Source: Takakia lepidozioides (taxonomy: Eukaryota > Streptophyta > Takakiopsida > Takakiales > Takakiaceae). From it: a stretch of 64,000 bases of DNA. The stretch covers positions 21,950,001 to 22,014,000 of the forward strand of contig CM060731.1 of assembly GCA_030704615.1 (NCBI GenBank), written 5' to 3'. The position numbers and the translations under genes are program-made. The notes under the pieces were generated by a model that had not been told where the DNA came from, did not search any database, and was given only the letters and a program-made list of their open reading frames with translations. This document shows, one piece after another, positions 12,171-24,600 of the stretch (within the stretch, counting starts at the first letter, position 1; each line of letters starts with the position of its first letter).

Positions 12171-12818
12171 ATAAAACAGACCATGTGTTGGATATCAGCA
12201 TTGAAAAATGTGGTTTTCATGCTGAGCAGCTCAATGCTTACTAATAAAACTGAAGTTAATGGAGAGTATGCCCCTGTTGTCATAATGGACAGTGAAACCA
12301 ACAATTTTCCATAAGAAAGTTATCATAGTAAGAGAGAGAGAGAGATGCACCCTTGAGAGCTTGATGAGTCCACTCTCAACGCTGATGTAACACAAAACTG
12401 ACCCTCCGAGCATTGGTAAAAGAGTACCCACAGTCTTCAGTTGATGAGGTGCAGCACCTCCAAGCTGGAACCCAGATAACTGCAAATTGCGTATGTTGCT
12501 GCTCACGATGAATGCTTACAGTGGTGGGTGTGGAAGGGATCTACTTCCTGCAGCATCAAGAAGCCACCGTGATGATGATGGACGTCTGGAGCACACGTGT
12601 GGATGATTTCATGTTCATTTTCTTGAAGGTTTCGAAAGCCGCCCCATGTGCATGGATCATGCCGGTGACTTTCTTCAAGAGATTGCAACCAATGTGGCTC
12701 CATAGATGCTGACAGATGTGGCTATCAAGATGGGACTCGTGTGCACCGAGCTACAGATTTATGGCTTCTTCTATGCCTGCTTATGCTCCTCTCATCTTGT
12801 TTAACCAGTGGCTACACT

Positions 12819-12848
12819 GTGTCACCACAGTGTAGCCAAGATACGAAT
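12819..12848. repeat. Perfect 13-bp hairpin
   Basis: TGGCTACACTGTG at 12819-12831 is followed by TCAC and then its exact reverse complement at 12836-12848. No T-tract or known RNA context is visible. It may be a MITE remnant or simple chance. Confidence 0.8.
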
Positions 12849-13370
12849 AAGGACACCGATATGGTCAGAGATAGTATTTTGCGGGATTAAAAAGAAAGTA
12901 TGATTGTAGATGAAGAGAGAGCGCTGCTCTGGCCTATTTGGTAGTAAGGTGTAGTAAGGTGCTACGGCTACGGATCCAGTTACCTTACCAAATTTGTATG
13001 AAAATTTCGTGTAAAGAAACCGTTGTGTCCTGAGGCATACCATTGTGCCCTGCCTCGTGTAGGGTGCTGCAGCCCTGACTCTACTGGTTTTGTTGCTTTC
13101 TTCTTTACCTGTTTGCGCAGCCTCAGTTAGGACTATCGGTTTGGAATTAGTAGTTTGTGTAGGTGTTTCGAGCCTTCAGTCTCTGTTAGGGTCTGGTTTT
13201 CAGGTCGCCGTTTCATCCACCCATGGACCGGCATGCTGCTTGGTGCCTCCGATCCTACAGGAACAAGGAGATGTTGCTCCTTGGAAAGTCTTGAAGTGAT
13301 GGTGTCCAGGCTGTGCTAGGTACCGCTGATGGAGTTGGGTACACGTCAGTACGGTGTGCATCTGTAAGCT

Positions 13371-16300
13371 ATGGTTTTTGGTCTGGGATCCAAGAGTCAG
13401 AAGGGAACCGCTGTGAAAATCGAGTTCGACATCCTCTTGCAAGAGATTAAGCCATGGCAAGCAGCAGAGTCTTCACGTGCACCCACCCCAGTAATTATGT
13501 CGTGGAACAGAGGTGACAAGCGCTCTGGGACCACCAAAACCGTGGTGCCTCTGATCGGGGGCCCCGATGGTGGCAAAATTGCTTTCAATGAAGGTTTTAA
13601 ACTGCCAGCCACACTGTTTGAAAAACAAGGGGGAAATACATCAGGAAGCTTTCAGAGGAAATGTGTAGTATTCACGCTTCATGAGGATCCCTCAAAAAGC
13701 ATAAAAATTAGTAGACCTCTAGCAAGTGCCGAGGTTAATCTAGCTGATTATGGAAGCTTGGAAACTACTATCGATACAAGCATCCCCTTAGTTGTGGGGA
13801 AGAGTGGGCCTAAAGACGGTGGGACTCCAACCCTGTACTTCAGAATTAGTGCTCAGAGAAGGGGCAATCCCACTGTGTCAGTCTTCACTGGTAGTTTGAT
13901 GGGCTCTTCTGCGATCAACAGTACACCGCCTGCCATGGATGATGAGTCAAGGAACTCTCTAGTGGGGGCACTCATAAGTGATGATGAAGATGCAAACGAT
14001 AATGACGAAATTGACTCTTTTACTGATGAGGACTCTCCGCGCAGTTCCATTTCGCCTTCAGAGACAAGATACGAGTCCAATCGGGATAAGCTATTTTCGC
14101 GCAGTTTTCTGATCCCATCTGATACAATAAAAAAGACTGAATCTTCAGCCAATGTAGCAGTGAAATCAGACTCTTCTACACCTAAACCATCATCAATTCA
14201 AAGTTCTGGCAGTTTGTCTAAAGACAAGGTAAGACCCTGACTCTTCAAGGCCGCCTTTAAATGTATGGAGACTATGCTATTTCATCAAATTGCAAATATC
14301 AATATTATGAATTTCAATGGTAGTTCATACCTGGCTTCACATTCTGAGCCAGAGTTTGAGATGTAACAGTTGTATGTGTGATGGGCCCAGAATGTTATGG
14401 ACATCACTGGGAGCAAGAGTGATTTTTTGAGGTTGACTGAGGATTATGATAAGCCACACAAGGTTGTAGGTCCAAAGCTGCATCCACCTCCAGGAAAATC
14501 TGTGGCAGCAGTTGCAGCTGCAGGAAAATCTGTCCTAGCAGCAGCAGCAGCTGCAAGTAAATCTGCAGCAGCAGCAGCAGCTGCTGCATATGCATCAAGG
14601 AAAGAAGCAAGATCAAGGGATGGGGGCTCATGGGGGAGTTTGTCATTCGGCCTGTCCACAGAACCCACGAGCCCCGAGCCCTCAGATGGTTTTATGAGTC
14701 CAGGAAGCTCAAATGGGGCTCAATCACCAGTCATTGGACTACAAACACCTGCTATATCTTCACCATCTGCCAAAGCAGCAGTGCCTACTCCAGTGGTTTT
14801 TATGCCTCAACTAGCAACCTCAGAAGTCATGGCTGGGTCACAGGAGCATAAGGGTTTTGATGACAAGAGTGATGGGAGAAGTAGTAGCGTCCTCGGTGAA
14901 GCTAGGGCAAAGCTTGCTATGGTTGAGAAAAAAGCCATAGAGGAATTGAGGATGAAAGTGGCAGCTGCAGAGGCTAAGGCTGCATCTAATCAAGAGAAGG
15001 GTGAGGAGAGAGCTCGGCAGCTAGAGCAGAAGTTGATGATGCTGGAAGATGAGCTCAGGGATTCAGCAGCCATTGAGGTTGCTTTGTATTCAGTTGTGGC
15101 TGAACATGGGAGCTCTTCCCATAAAGTTCACACACCTGCCCGCCGCCTGGCAAGGCTTTATATCCATGGCTTCAGAAACTGGAGCCTGGAGAGGAGAGCA
15201 AACTCCGCGAGGAATTCTGTGTCTGGACTTATTGTGGTTTCACGAGCCTGTGGGACTGATGTTCCAAGGTTCATTCTGTCACCTTCCATATCTCACATTT
15301 AATGTATGTACATCTTTTTCAATCATGACAGGCTTTTCATTGTTTTGTTTCGGGTTGACAATGTAAGTAGGGAAAAAGCCTGCAGTAGTTTGTAAGTCAT
15401 TTTTCGGTAGCCTCCAGAGGTACGAAGTATGTGGAATTATCTTTGGCATTCATACAACCACTTAACACTGACACCAATACTAGTGAATGTTGCTTCTTGG
15501 AGAATACTTTTGAGCTTTGCTCTGTTCGCATGCTCATGCATCCAGGTTGACCTACTGGTTGTCGAACATCGTTGTTTTAAGAGAGACGGTCATGCAGGCC
15601 TGTAACTTTGAATACACAGCCGGGGGCAGAGAGGCAGAGGGTGATGCTTCCAGAAGCAATCCAGACGGAAATAGTGTTGCAGCTCAAGCCTGGCAGTCAC
15701 AACTGAAAGAGAGTTTTTCCAGCCAAGACAGAAGCCATCTGTTAAGTCCAAAAGGAGTGATAAATAATTGGGGAGAATGTAGCACATTTGTTACTGCCCT
15801 TCTACGAGTTGAGGCTTGGTGTCATGGAAGAACTCTGGAGTGTGTATGGTGGAAGGTGCGGCATCTAACCTTCTTTCTTGTTTTTGGACACATGGATGTT
15901 CTTCGAAGTTATGTGAAGGCAGCAGTTGGTTTGTGCTCGCTGGCATGTCCAGAGCATAATTGTAATCTCGTACTGCTAGTGTCTATGCCACTGCTTTCAC
16001 ATAGCTGATAATTTAGGGTTTGTCTTGCTGAACATAGTGTAAGCTGTTTCTGCTACACCATTGCTTTACACCATGGCACATCAGTGGGTGTTACCAAGCC
16101 CTCCTCTATTTGAACATCCGGAATATGCGATACTCACATGGTTGAAATGAAATCAGTTATATGTTCAGCCAGGACTTGGCATAAACATGACTATTGGATG
16201 AAAAGAGACATTGAAAATTCTGAATGTCTTCACCCAATCTGAAGCCCAAGCAGTGGACGGCACATGGGAAGAAGCAACAAGAAGGAGATGCGACCAGAAG

Positions 16301-19300
16301 GCCTGCTCCAGCTGTTACATAAGATTGTAGTCTGGGTAATGGCTGCGTCTGTCCTGGCCAATTCACTTAGTATCTATGGCCAACCTTATGTTTCAGCTTC
16401 TGATGGTTTCTTTTGATGTCATCTGCAGGCAATGACCCCCCCTATGCAGATTGGAGGCATTAACCCTCCTGTAAACTCAAAGGGTACTAGCTTTGTGGAT
16501 GTGAAGGGAGAATTGAACAAGCTTGCTGGAAAAATGAAGGATGGTCTTGGCGAGTTTGCTGGTGATGTTAAAGAATTTTTCACGAAAGAAAGAGCTGATT
16601 CCACTCTTTCACAGCTAGGAGATAGCCGCCAGGGAAACATCTGTGTTGAGATATGGAAGAAGGCGTTTACAGATGCTCAAAATCGACTTTGTCCTCTTCA
16701 AGGGAATGGTCATGAATGTGGCTGCTTGCCAATGCTTAGCAGGATGGTGGGTCTTATCTACGAGTTTACAATTCTTAAATGTGCATTATGTGTGTGCTTA
16801 AAAGGGGAGTCCCAATGCAGTAGGATTAGGATTGCTTGAGGAGACTTCCAGGTGTAGCACTTCAATCATGCAAATCAGAGTGTGCCCAAAGCTGGACTCT
16901 GGACAAGTATCACTTTCATTGGGGATGGTCCAATGGGAGTCCTGTGGCGTTGCTGTGCCATTAAACCTTCCAGACGTACTAGTTAGGCATGCATGGAGAG
17001 AAGTTGGTGCATCTAGGTACTTTCTGGAAAAATGAAAAGAATGAATAAGCTTGAGGTAGCTGACTGGTTTATCAAATGCTTATTGTATGGGCATTGTGAT
17101 AGTTTATGTACATTCATGCCATTAATTGCCATTTATCCTTAATCTATGTATCCTTATAGAAGTAGAACAACTGTGTCCGGGGGCTGCAGATAATTGAAGA
17201 GTGTGCAGAGAGACTGGATGTCGCTATGTTCAATGGGATTATGCGACACCCAGAAGATGATTCTCCTACGGATCCCCTTGCGGACCCAATCACAGATCTT
17301 TCGGTCCTTCCCATTCCCATTGGACGCCTTACCTTTGGAGCTGGCTCTCAACTGAAGAATGTTGTAGGTTTTCTTGCCTACTATAACTTGTTTCTTGGAG
17401 CACATCTGTCTTATGAAGCTGTCATGCAGGCATCTCAATGAGAGAGGGCCACATTTTCACCAAGTTCTGGTGGTCTGCAGGAGCCAGAGTTCTACCATGA
17501 CAGACTTGCCTACATGACGATAAGTGAATTAACATTTACACCAAACTGAAGTAACAAATAAGAAGAATTTACTAAATTAGCGGCAGAAAACTTTCTCATC
17601 TTTCATCCCTCACATACAGTGTTATGCAGGTAGTGACATGGTCGACATGGCTATCGGCTCTTGTCAGTATCAAAGATCCAACTCCTGAGACTAGTGTTGA
17701 ACCAGATACTGCATTGCGGCCTGGGAGTCCTGATGGTGAAGAGAAAGGGCCACCTAAACTGTACAATTTACTGAAGGCAACAGGGGATCTCCTGATGCTG
17801 CCTAAAGACATTCTCTCGGACATGGCTACGAGGAGAGAGGTACTGTGGTTACCTCGTTACTGGAAACTTCTGCACTAATTGTGAGAAAAACTAGGGTAGT
17901 GAAGCAGTAAACACTGGGTACCAGTATGGTTGATTCTGTTGTGTTACATAGCCACAGTAGAAGTCGTGGCTGATGAAACCTGCAAATATTGTAAATCCTG
18001 AAAAGCAAAAGGCTCGGAACTCTATCCCTGGCATAGTGGTTGGAAGCCAGTTTCTAGTATCTGGAGACTACAAAACAGAAATAAGTTGAAGCAAAAGAGA
18101 GAGGCCACTACTGATAAATATGTATCATTCCTTCTACCTCAAAATTGCATCCTATAAAACGGGGAGACCGAAGTTGCGGTGCCCTTTGAGACAAAACTAC
18201 GTGCCTGATAGGTGTGTACATCCAGGCGGCCAGAAAGGAAGCTGAGAAAGCCACTACTTTCTTTATCCTGCTTAGAGCAGCAGGGGATCTGTTGATGCTG
18301 CCAAAAGACATGCTCATGGACAAATCTGTGAGGAAAGAGGTATCATTGCTTGCTACTGCTGTCTCATAATTTTCTCTTACAAACACAACTTCTCATTACT
18401 CCTTCCAGCTTTTTGGAAGAATCTTCCAAATTATTCGCTAGCCTTCAACCGAGTTACCCATAATATCTTAGCTATTCCAATTCAAGATTGATAACGCTAA
18501 CCATGCCCTCAATCTCTCTAGTCAAAGTGTATATAGTTTGTCACTTGGTGCCTGCACGGACTTGTACTACGACAGATGTGGCCAGCTAGCACAGCTAAAA
18601 AAGCTAGGTGTAAGAAAATGACATTGAAAGCGATCAGGATGATGGCCAACGCATTTTGATTACACATAGAGTAAGTGTGATCTAGTTGTTCTCATCTCTC
18701 ATGATGGGTTGCCAGGTTTGTCCAACGCTGAGCTTACCCCTCATACGACGGATTCTGTACAACTATGTGCCTGATGAGTTCTCTCCCGACCCCATCTCAC
18801 CTGCCCTTTTGGCTGCCATTAATGCTGAGGTATGTGTCCACAACTATAATAGGTGGGATTATGGATGGCTTAATTTGAAGTGGCTGAATGGTGGGATTGC
18901 GAAACAGTTCTGCTATACTTGATATTTATGAATTTGTCCTGTTTTAACACAAAGTGACCTTGTATTTGGCTTTAAAGGCAGGGTATTTTGGAAAACTTGG
19001 AACACTGCACTCCGTCATCAGGCAAGTCTTGTTAGCTTCTGCCAGGAAGCAGAAGGATTTACTGGGGCATTTGAAAATTGTTGAAGTTTCCTGTCAAAAC
19101 TTGGAAGTGTTCTTGCTGGTAGAGCTCCTCTTAATGTTAGGAAGCGCAAAGAAAGGTTCTTCTGTTGAGACTTCTCCCTTGGAAGAGAATTCATGAACCA
19201 CTAACTTTAGAGAGCGGTTAATCTAGAGCTCCACGGACTAGGGGTGCTGTTAATTTTTTAAGTTGGTGCAACATTCGGGTTTCTAGCAAATCTACAGGCA

Positions 19301-19792
19301 GGTGGCTGCACTTTGACTCATGGGATTGAGATCCCCGTCTCCAGCAGAGCCTGCTAGCTGGTCTTCCTAGTGGGACGAGCCACCTGACATGACTCCATGC
19401 ATGCATATCTCATACAGGTGTCAATAGAAAGGCAGAAGCAAGGTTTTGCAGACATGAGCCTGGATGATGTTGCCATGGCACCTGTACCTACAGTAGTTTA
19501 CATCCCGCCTTCTTCAAGCTTTGTAAGGCTTTGGATTGGGGAGCCCCCTGGAGCGGCTGAGTGGGGCAAGCATACGTCTTCACTTTTGCGGAAGGGGTAT
19601 ACCAGTGACGATGAATTGGACGAATTCCTAATCCCCCTAGCAATGTTGCAAGAACTAAATAAGTCACATCACGGCAGGGAGTTGCAGGGCAGTGTGATCC
19701 TAACTGAGGCTTCAGACGCAAACAGTAAGATGGAGGAGTGCGGGGTGGCCAGTCGCTACCATCTGCTAAAGGAGGTGTGGGGGACCCAATGA
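13371..19792 (+). CDS. NT-C2 (EEIG1/EHBP1-type) domain protein, multi-exon gene
   Basis: This is a plant NT-C2 protein; the family is predicted to bind membrane or cytoskeleton. Its role here is unknown. Proposed exons: 13371-14228, 14391-15268, 15546-15855, 16429-16746, 17190-17360 or -17363, 17630-17839, 18716-18829 and 19418-19792. All have GT/AG borders and consistent phases, giving about 1078 residues. Exon 1 encodes the NT-C2 domain (LLQEIKPWQ, IAFNEGFKLPATLFEKQGG, ASAEVNLADYGSLE). Exon 2 has an Ala/Lys-rich tract, a coiled coil (about 14890-15070) and the conserved AAIEVALYSVVAEHGSS block. Later exons carry TYWLSNIVVLRE, GHECGCLPMLSRM, LDVAMFNGIMRHPEDD and GDLLMLPKDIL; the last holds RKGYTSDDELDE and YHLLKEVW. 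An extra in-phase duplicate exon at 18226-18339 is listed separately. The ATG matches the family start MVxGL. Confidence 0.9.
18226..18339 (+). other. Duplicate or alternative exon of the NT-C2 gene
   Basis: Within the predicted intron 17840-18715 lies a second copy of the exon ending ...GDLLMLPKDIL. It reads FFILLRAAGDLLMLPKDM followed by LMDKSVRKE, is flanked by TCCAG and GTATCA splice signals, and is 114 nt long with phase 0 at both ends. It has no stop codon. Its residues look at least as close to the family consensus as those of the constitutive candidate at 17630-17839. It could be spliced in addition (about 1116 residues), used alternatively, or be a dead duplicate. Confidence 0.7.
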
Positions 19793-21400
19793 TTTACTTC
19801 ACCAATTTTGACCTGTTGATTGTGTTTGCAGGCTGTTTGTTCCTGTAATATTTTGTCTTCCTTTTTGGTTTCTTTGAGATGAGTTTTGGTGGATGTTTGT
19901 GCATCAACTCTTCATCTTGGACCAGGTTCTTCTCTCACTTCAGAGTAGGCAACCTGCTGCCCGTGCATACGCCTCATGTGTGCATCAAGAGTGTTCAGGT
20001 CTACAACCGTCCATGGAACACTTGTGCCGTGCGTACTCTGCAAACTAGGAGGGCCTTCCTACTCTTGACATCTAGCAGTGTTGAGCTTTGTATATCGCCA
20101 GGCGTTATCTTCACCTTTTATCTCAGAAGATTACATACCTAGGCCTCACTTCCAAACTTTCTCAACTACTCTCCATGCGTGAGATACGAACCTCATGGAA
20201 CATCAGTTTGCCTGGATTCTGAAATAAAATTGTGGAGTTTGAGACATTGATATCTTTCTTGTATTTTGCTGGCAACCTGTACAGTGCTAAGAAGAAGACT
20301 TCTAAAGAGTTAGAAGCAAAAATCAATTGGCAGCAGGTCTGCAGTTGTACTGCAATGCCACAAAGGAGGGAAAGGCAAGCAAAATACTGCTCATGCCCAT
20401 GAGTGCTACAAGTCGAGAGATATACAATTGCAGTCCAGCAAGCAAAAGTCTGTGAGTCGGTCACATGCAAAAGTGTATGTGAGGATATCTGCCAACCAAG
20501 TACAAAGGGCATGGACCTTTGGGCATGCATGCCAAACATGGTGTGTGTCGCAGTAGAAGCTAATCGATGTCAGAGTGTTGGTGGCATACTGGCATGGGTT
20601 GGACAGCGTACCGAAGTATGTAACTGAGAGTGTGAATACAGACAAGGTTAGCTAGTTGATGTTTGTGCGTGGCTGGTCTCCATGGATTTCAATTCCTTCC
20701 CCTCCGTGATGGTGGGCGTGACAAGACTCAACTTGCCCCAACTGCGATGCCCCACCCCAGCATTGATTCCAGAAATCAAACTCCGCCACCCTGCACGACA
20801 AAGAATATTACCTACCATCTAATGTTGGGCACTGGGTGTTATTGTGAGAAAGAATAAGGCTGTCCTTGAAACAAGCCCGTCATTGAGGTAGATTGCTAGG
20901 AAAAAATGAGGTTCAAAAGTTGAAATCGGAGCTACTCAGAGGTTGCTTTGCGAACAACCCTACACACACCCAATTTCACCTACATACATTAGCTACACAA
21001 CGTGATGCAAACTCACTTCCAACCTCTGGGCCACTTGAGTTCCCCACACTCAGAATTGAGCATCCCCTGTGTGTTGCAACTGTATGGTGCACCCCTACTC
21101 AAAGGGAAAGAATGAAGTGAAGTAATCATAAAGAGTTCCACTAGAGTGCCTTTGAGTACCTGAGTTCTTCAATTGGAAGCTCATTTGATGCATCTCCTTG
21201 TCAGGCACCTGAATCTCTTTGCAGTAAGACCGCAAATCCATGGCAGATCTTGAGGTTTAGATCCGACCTGCGTTTTTGGAATCTTATTATCACCTTCGCT
21301 TTCACAGGAAAAGTAAGCTCATGAGGAAAACGATTCTCTGCAACTGGTTGTAGTGTAATGGAGAAATGGGCAAATATCTACCCATCCAAGGAAAAAGCAA
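19793..21400. other. 3' flank of the NT-C2 gene; no further gene recognised
   Basis: A candidate AATAAA lies at 20223-20228, about 430 nt past the NT-C2 stop. The remaining sequence up to the G-patch gene shows only short open frames without recognisable family features. Confidence 0.35.
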
Positions 21401-22033
21401 CTATACATTCTCAGGCCAAAATTCTCTGAAGAACTCCCGACTGAATGCCTGCTCTTCTTCTTGCTGTGCCCTATGCTGTGCCCTAGCACGGGATTTTTTG
21501 GCATTCTTGGACAAACCCTTCTCCCCTTCTGTCTCCACCTCTCCGCCACCATGTCTTTTCTCAGGCAAGGCCACCATCATCCCCTTCTCTTTCTCGGCTC
21601 CAATGCCCCGCCTATCATGCTTTACGTGGGTATTCACTGGATCCAATCTGCCCTGCTCATTCACGCCGAGTCCAGTCCCCTCCTTCCAGCCCGACTTCTT
21701 CAACAGCTTGAGGCCAATGTTTGATGCTGGGAAGTTGTTGGTAGCAACTGTATTGGATGGACTATAGCCATCCATTGCAGCAACCACCATGTCCTGGTTA
21801 GAGCTTTCAGAAGCCCGTGACGAATTGACAGCTGATGACCACCTGAGGTTTGAAGGTAGGCCAACAAGGTTGCTGTAGAAAGTGGTAACATCTTCAGAAT
21901 TGATGGGTGCCATGCCTTGTGTATCCACACTACCCTTCCTCCTTCTCATTGCTGCAGGGGCAGCTTCACCTCCCTTCACAAAGGTTGTATCAATAGGGAC
22001 GCTTGATTGATCCATGCTTGGAGACTTCCGCAT
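21401..22033 (-). CDS. G-patch domain protein
   Basis: The product is a 210-residue protein with one G-patch, a glycine-rich module that binds and stimulates DEAH-box RNA helicases or RNA. The G-patch lies in the C-terminal half: IGLKLLKKSGWKEGTGLG followed by VNEQGRLDPVNTHVKHDRRGIGAEK. A basic low-complexity segment (KNAKKSRARAQHRAQQEEEQ) and the ending REFWPENV follow. The ending resembles small plant G-patch proteins in which this module is the only domain. The start was set at the ATG at 22033; the frame extends four codons upstream only through TTG, and an intron before it cannot be excluded. It is divergent from the BLOS2 gene, with about 420 bp between the start codons. A nuclear RNA-processing role is inferred from the domain only. 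Confidence 0.85.
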   Translation of the reverse strand: MRKSPSMDQSSVPIDTTFVKGGEAAPAAMRRRKGSVDTQGMAPINSEDVTTFYSNLVGLPSNLRWSSAVNSSRASESSNQDMVVAAMDGYSPSNTVATNNFPASNIGLKLLKKSGWKEGTGLGVNEQGRLDPVNTHVKHDRRGIGAEKEKGMMVALPEKRHGGGEVETEGEKGLSKNAKKSRARAQHRAQQEEEQAFSREFFREFWPENV

Positions 22034-22239
22034 CCTTGCAAGCAATTACCTCCGCCAGACGCCAAACCCCCTTTGCTCAAAGAAGTCCAAGTGAGGAAAA
22101 TTCTAAACTAAAAAACTATAAGCAAGAATACCTGACAAGATAGTGCCAGATTCTCTCCTGCAAATCTGAAGTTAACTGGCGACATCCTAGGAGCTTTAGG
22201 AAAGGGAAGTCTAAGCCCCATCTATCCTCTGAGCCTTCT

Positions 22240-22248
22240 AAACCCTAA
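22240..22248 (+). promoter_or_regulatory. Telo-box AAACCCTAA in a divergent promoter
   Basis: AAACCCTAA lies between the divergent starts of the G-patch and BLOS2 genes. In plants this motif is enriched in promoters of translation and cell-cycle genes and is bound by TRB/PUR-type proteins. Its activity here is inferred from position alone. Confidence 0.45.
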
Positions 22249-22452
22249 GAGAGGTACCGTTTGATTGTGCCCGTCTTTCTCTTTCGTCTGTCTTCTAGTC
22301 TCTTGCTGCTGGCAAGATTATTTTTTCCTTGCCTTTTAATCTATTTCAGGGCCACTCAGCCACTGTCCCTTTTTCTTTAAAAAACAAAAAACACAGGAAA
22401 CGCTGGAAGCAGTGTGAGGGCCCACGGTGAGGCCTTTCTCACTGTGAGTGTT

Positions 22453-23459
22453 ATGGAAACTTGTAGCAGTTCTGCAGTAGAGATCACAGGGGAGGCATCG
22501 TCTTCGAAGAATGATGCAGCAGAACCACCTAGGGCAGAAGATCTCGCGCAGCCAAGTGGTCCGCTGGCTAAGGCTTTACACAAACTATTTCTTAATGTTG
22601 CATCCCTGGTGCAAGGAGAGCTCCAGGTTCTCTCTTCCTCTCCCTCTGGATCTCTCTATCTTTTTTATTGGTACCGGATTGCACTACTCTCTATCTTCTT
22701 CTTTTTTGTGTCTCTGTCCGTCACACGTGCAAGCACAGCCACATCATAATCAACCTCATGATTTGCAGTTACTGTCAATGCCAGTGCAGTTCATATAGGG
22801 TAACGCTGAATTGTGAAAATAGTCAGCTGTGTGAGAGCGGCAGTTCCATTCTGAATTGTCAAAGTTGGTGTCTTTCCTTCAGTGAGGCTCACCATTTCGT
22901 ACTCTATTGGAGTTTTTGGTCACACCATTCAAGGGAAGTGGAGGAGAGGGGGGGGGGGGAGAGAAGAGAGAGAGGATCCTGGCAGTTGAGAATCCCTGCG
23001 GGTTTATATCCTGAGGCTCCTGACCCAAAGGAAGGTGTAGGAGTCTTTTGTGGGAACTAGTTTGGTGTTCACTGGTACCACAGAAAGCGTGTTGTGCTTG
23101 GCCAATGTTCCACTGGACTTCTTGTTTTCCATAATCTTGGCTCCAACGTGCTTTCTCATGCTGGAGGTGTGGGTTTGAAATACCAGGCCACGAACAGCGA
23201 ATACGAGCTGCTGGAAAATATGAATCTAAGAGTAGCGAGCGAGTACGATAATCAGGCTGATTTTGCTGCCGGACTTCGTGTCTTTGTAGAGAGATTGAAG
23301 CAAAAGAATGAGAGTTTTGGTGATTATCTTCAACAAATTGATGAGATTGACCAGGAGGTGACTGAACTGGAAGCCTTGGTTTCCACCCTTGATAATTACA
23401 CTAGCAACTTGGAAGCCAAGATAAAGGCTGCCTGTGGTGACCCCCGGAGGTTCAGTTGA
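22453..23459 (+). CDS. BLOS2: BLOC-1 subunit 2 (BLOS2), two exons
   Basis: This is a subunit of BLOC-1, the small coiled-coil complex acting in endosomal/vacuolar sorting. Exon 1 is 22453-22626 (58 codons, donor CAG|GTTCTC). Exon 2 is 23187-23459 (90 codons plus stop, acceptor ACCAG|GCC). Both borders are phase 0, giving 148 residues. Exon 1 carries an acidic/Ser-rich leader, then LAKALHKLFLNVASLVQGEL. Exon 2 carries the family core YELLENMNLRVASEYDNQAD, then AAGLRVFVERLKQKNESF and a C-terminal coiled coil (EIDQEVTELEALVSTLDNY). Plant BLOS2 is about 127 residues, so the N-terminal leader is somewhat long. An alternative upstream ATG at 22414 would add 13 residues. It shares a short intergenic region with the divergent G-patch gene. 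Confidence 0.9.
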
Positions 23460-24260
23460 CTCAGCTTTGGTTCTTTCAAAAGTCTATCAGGTAAATTGTT
23501 ATCCTGAAGCAGGTACAACTTTTTTATGGAAATTTTGGCTCTGTGACGAAGAGGGTTGGTGAGTTGGACTGTGAGGATATACTGACTGACCCATTTCTTT
23601 CAACAAGAGCAATGTAATGGAGACTAAAACAAAAATGCGCACCAACAACTCAATCCTGAGTCTTTGGCTTTGTGTATATTTCTTTAAAGTTCATATGCAT
23701 GGGACCATTTCCTACCAAGTAATCTCTGGAAAAGGAGTCTGTTGGAATGGGTCGATAACAACTCAAATTGAGAACATATGTCCACAGTTCATTGATGGTG
23801 TGGTGAGAAAAGTAAATGAGCAGAGTGGGCTGGAAGAGGAGGGTCGCCAGGCTTTATTTGCCAAAGGAGATGCAGACGTTGCAAGTTCATAGCCAATGGC
23901 AACGGATGTACTGTTGTCTGTGAAACTGGGTAAGCATATTATGTCAATGTCAATCTATGCTATGCAGAAGAGCAAAGTGAAGGATGCAGGCAGGTGTAAT
24001 ACTAAGCAATTTGCAAACTTGCAATTTGCAAGCTATTTGAAATGTATTTGCATGGTATACACAGGGACTGTTTATTACAATTCATCCAGAAAGTGGCGAA
24101 GTCAGAGGATGCTAATCAGGAAAATGCCGATGCAAAACCTTTTTCTTAGTCTTCCTGCTGTCCTGGTCCTTCGAAGCTACATTGTCTGAATGAACATTAC
24201 TGTCCAGCAAGGTGATGGATCCCCTACGTTTGCCTACGAGGTTTGTCCACCGCATGGGGA
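23460..24260. other. 3' flank of BLOS2; no gene recognised
   Basis: An open frame at 23617-23892 and shorter ones show no recognisable domain. No repeats are apparent. Confidence 0.3.
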
Positions 24261-24264
24261 GTGA

Positions 24265-24600
24265 GGTATATAGGAACTAGTGTGATAAGTAGGGTTGGGT
24301 GTTTGCTGGAATTCTAGGGTGTCATTGTCAGCTGCTAGCAGCAAGGCAAGGATGTATGCATGATTTGTGCAGAGGCATGGATAGCTGAAGGAGCAGGGAT
24401 AGAATGTGGGTCCAAAATTTTAAGCTCCAGATTACCTATGATTCCCTGTGGAAGGATAGCTACAAGAAACTTGCATGGGTAGATGTTCAACTGGAAGCCG
24501 CAGCAGCAGCGGCATAAAATAGGGCACTGCTAATGAAGGCACCTTCTTCAACACATTTCACCCTGTTTTTCCCTCTTATCAGAATCGGCCCTAAATTGCG
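24265..24600 (+). repeat. Dispersed copy of the CACTA-associated 3' module (copy C)
   Basis: This stretch is clearly homologous to 42855-43195 and 43830-44170 inside the CACTA element. It shares landmarks such as GGATGTATGCATGATTTGTG, GCATGGATAGCTGAAGGAGC and the GAAGCCGCAGCAGCAGCGGC run. The short open frame present in the CACTA copies is broken here. It shows that the module also exists outside the transposon. Confidence 0.85.

Larger units (their letters stand above)
10628..13370. other. Intergenic region with tandem repeats and a hairpin
   Basis: No protein-coding gene is recognised. The stretch contains the repeat cluster at 11719-12170, short GA runs (for example 12331-12345), a perfect hairpin at 12819-12848 and, towards 13370, the presumed promoter and 5'UTR of the NT-C2 gene. 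Confidence 0.4.
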
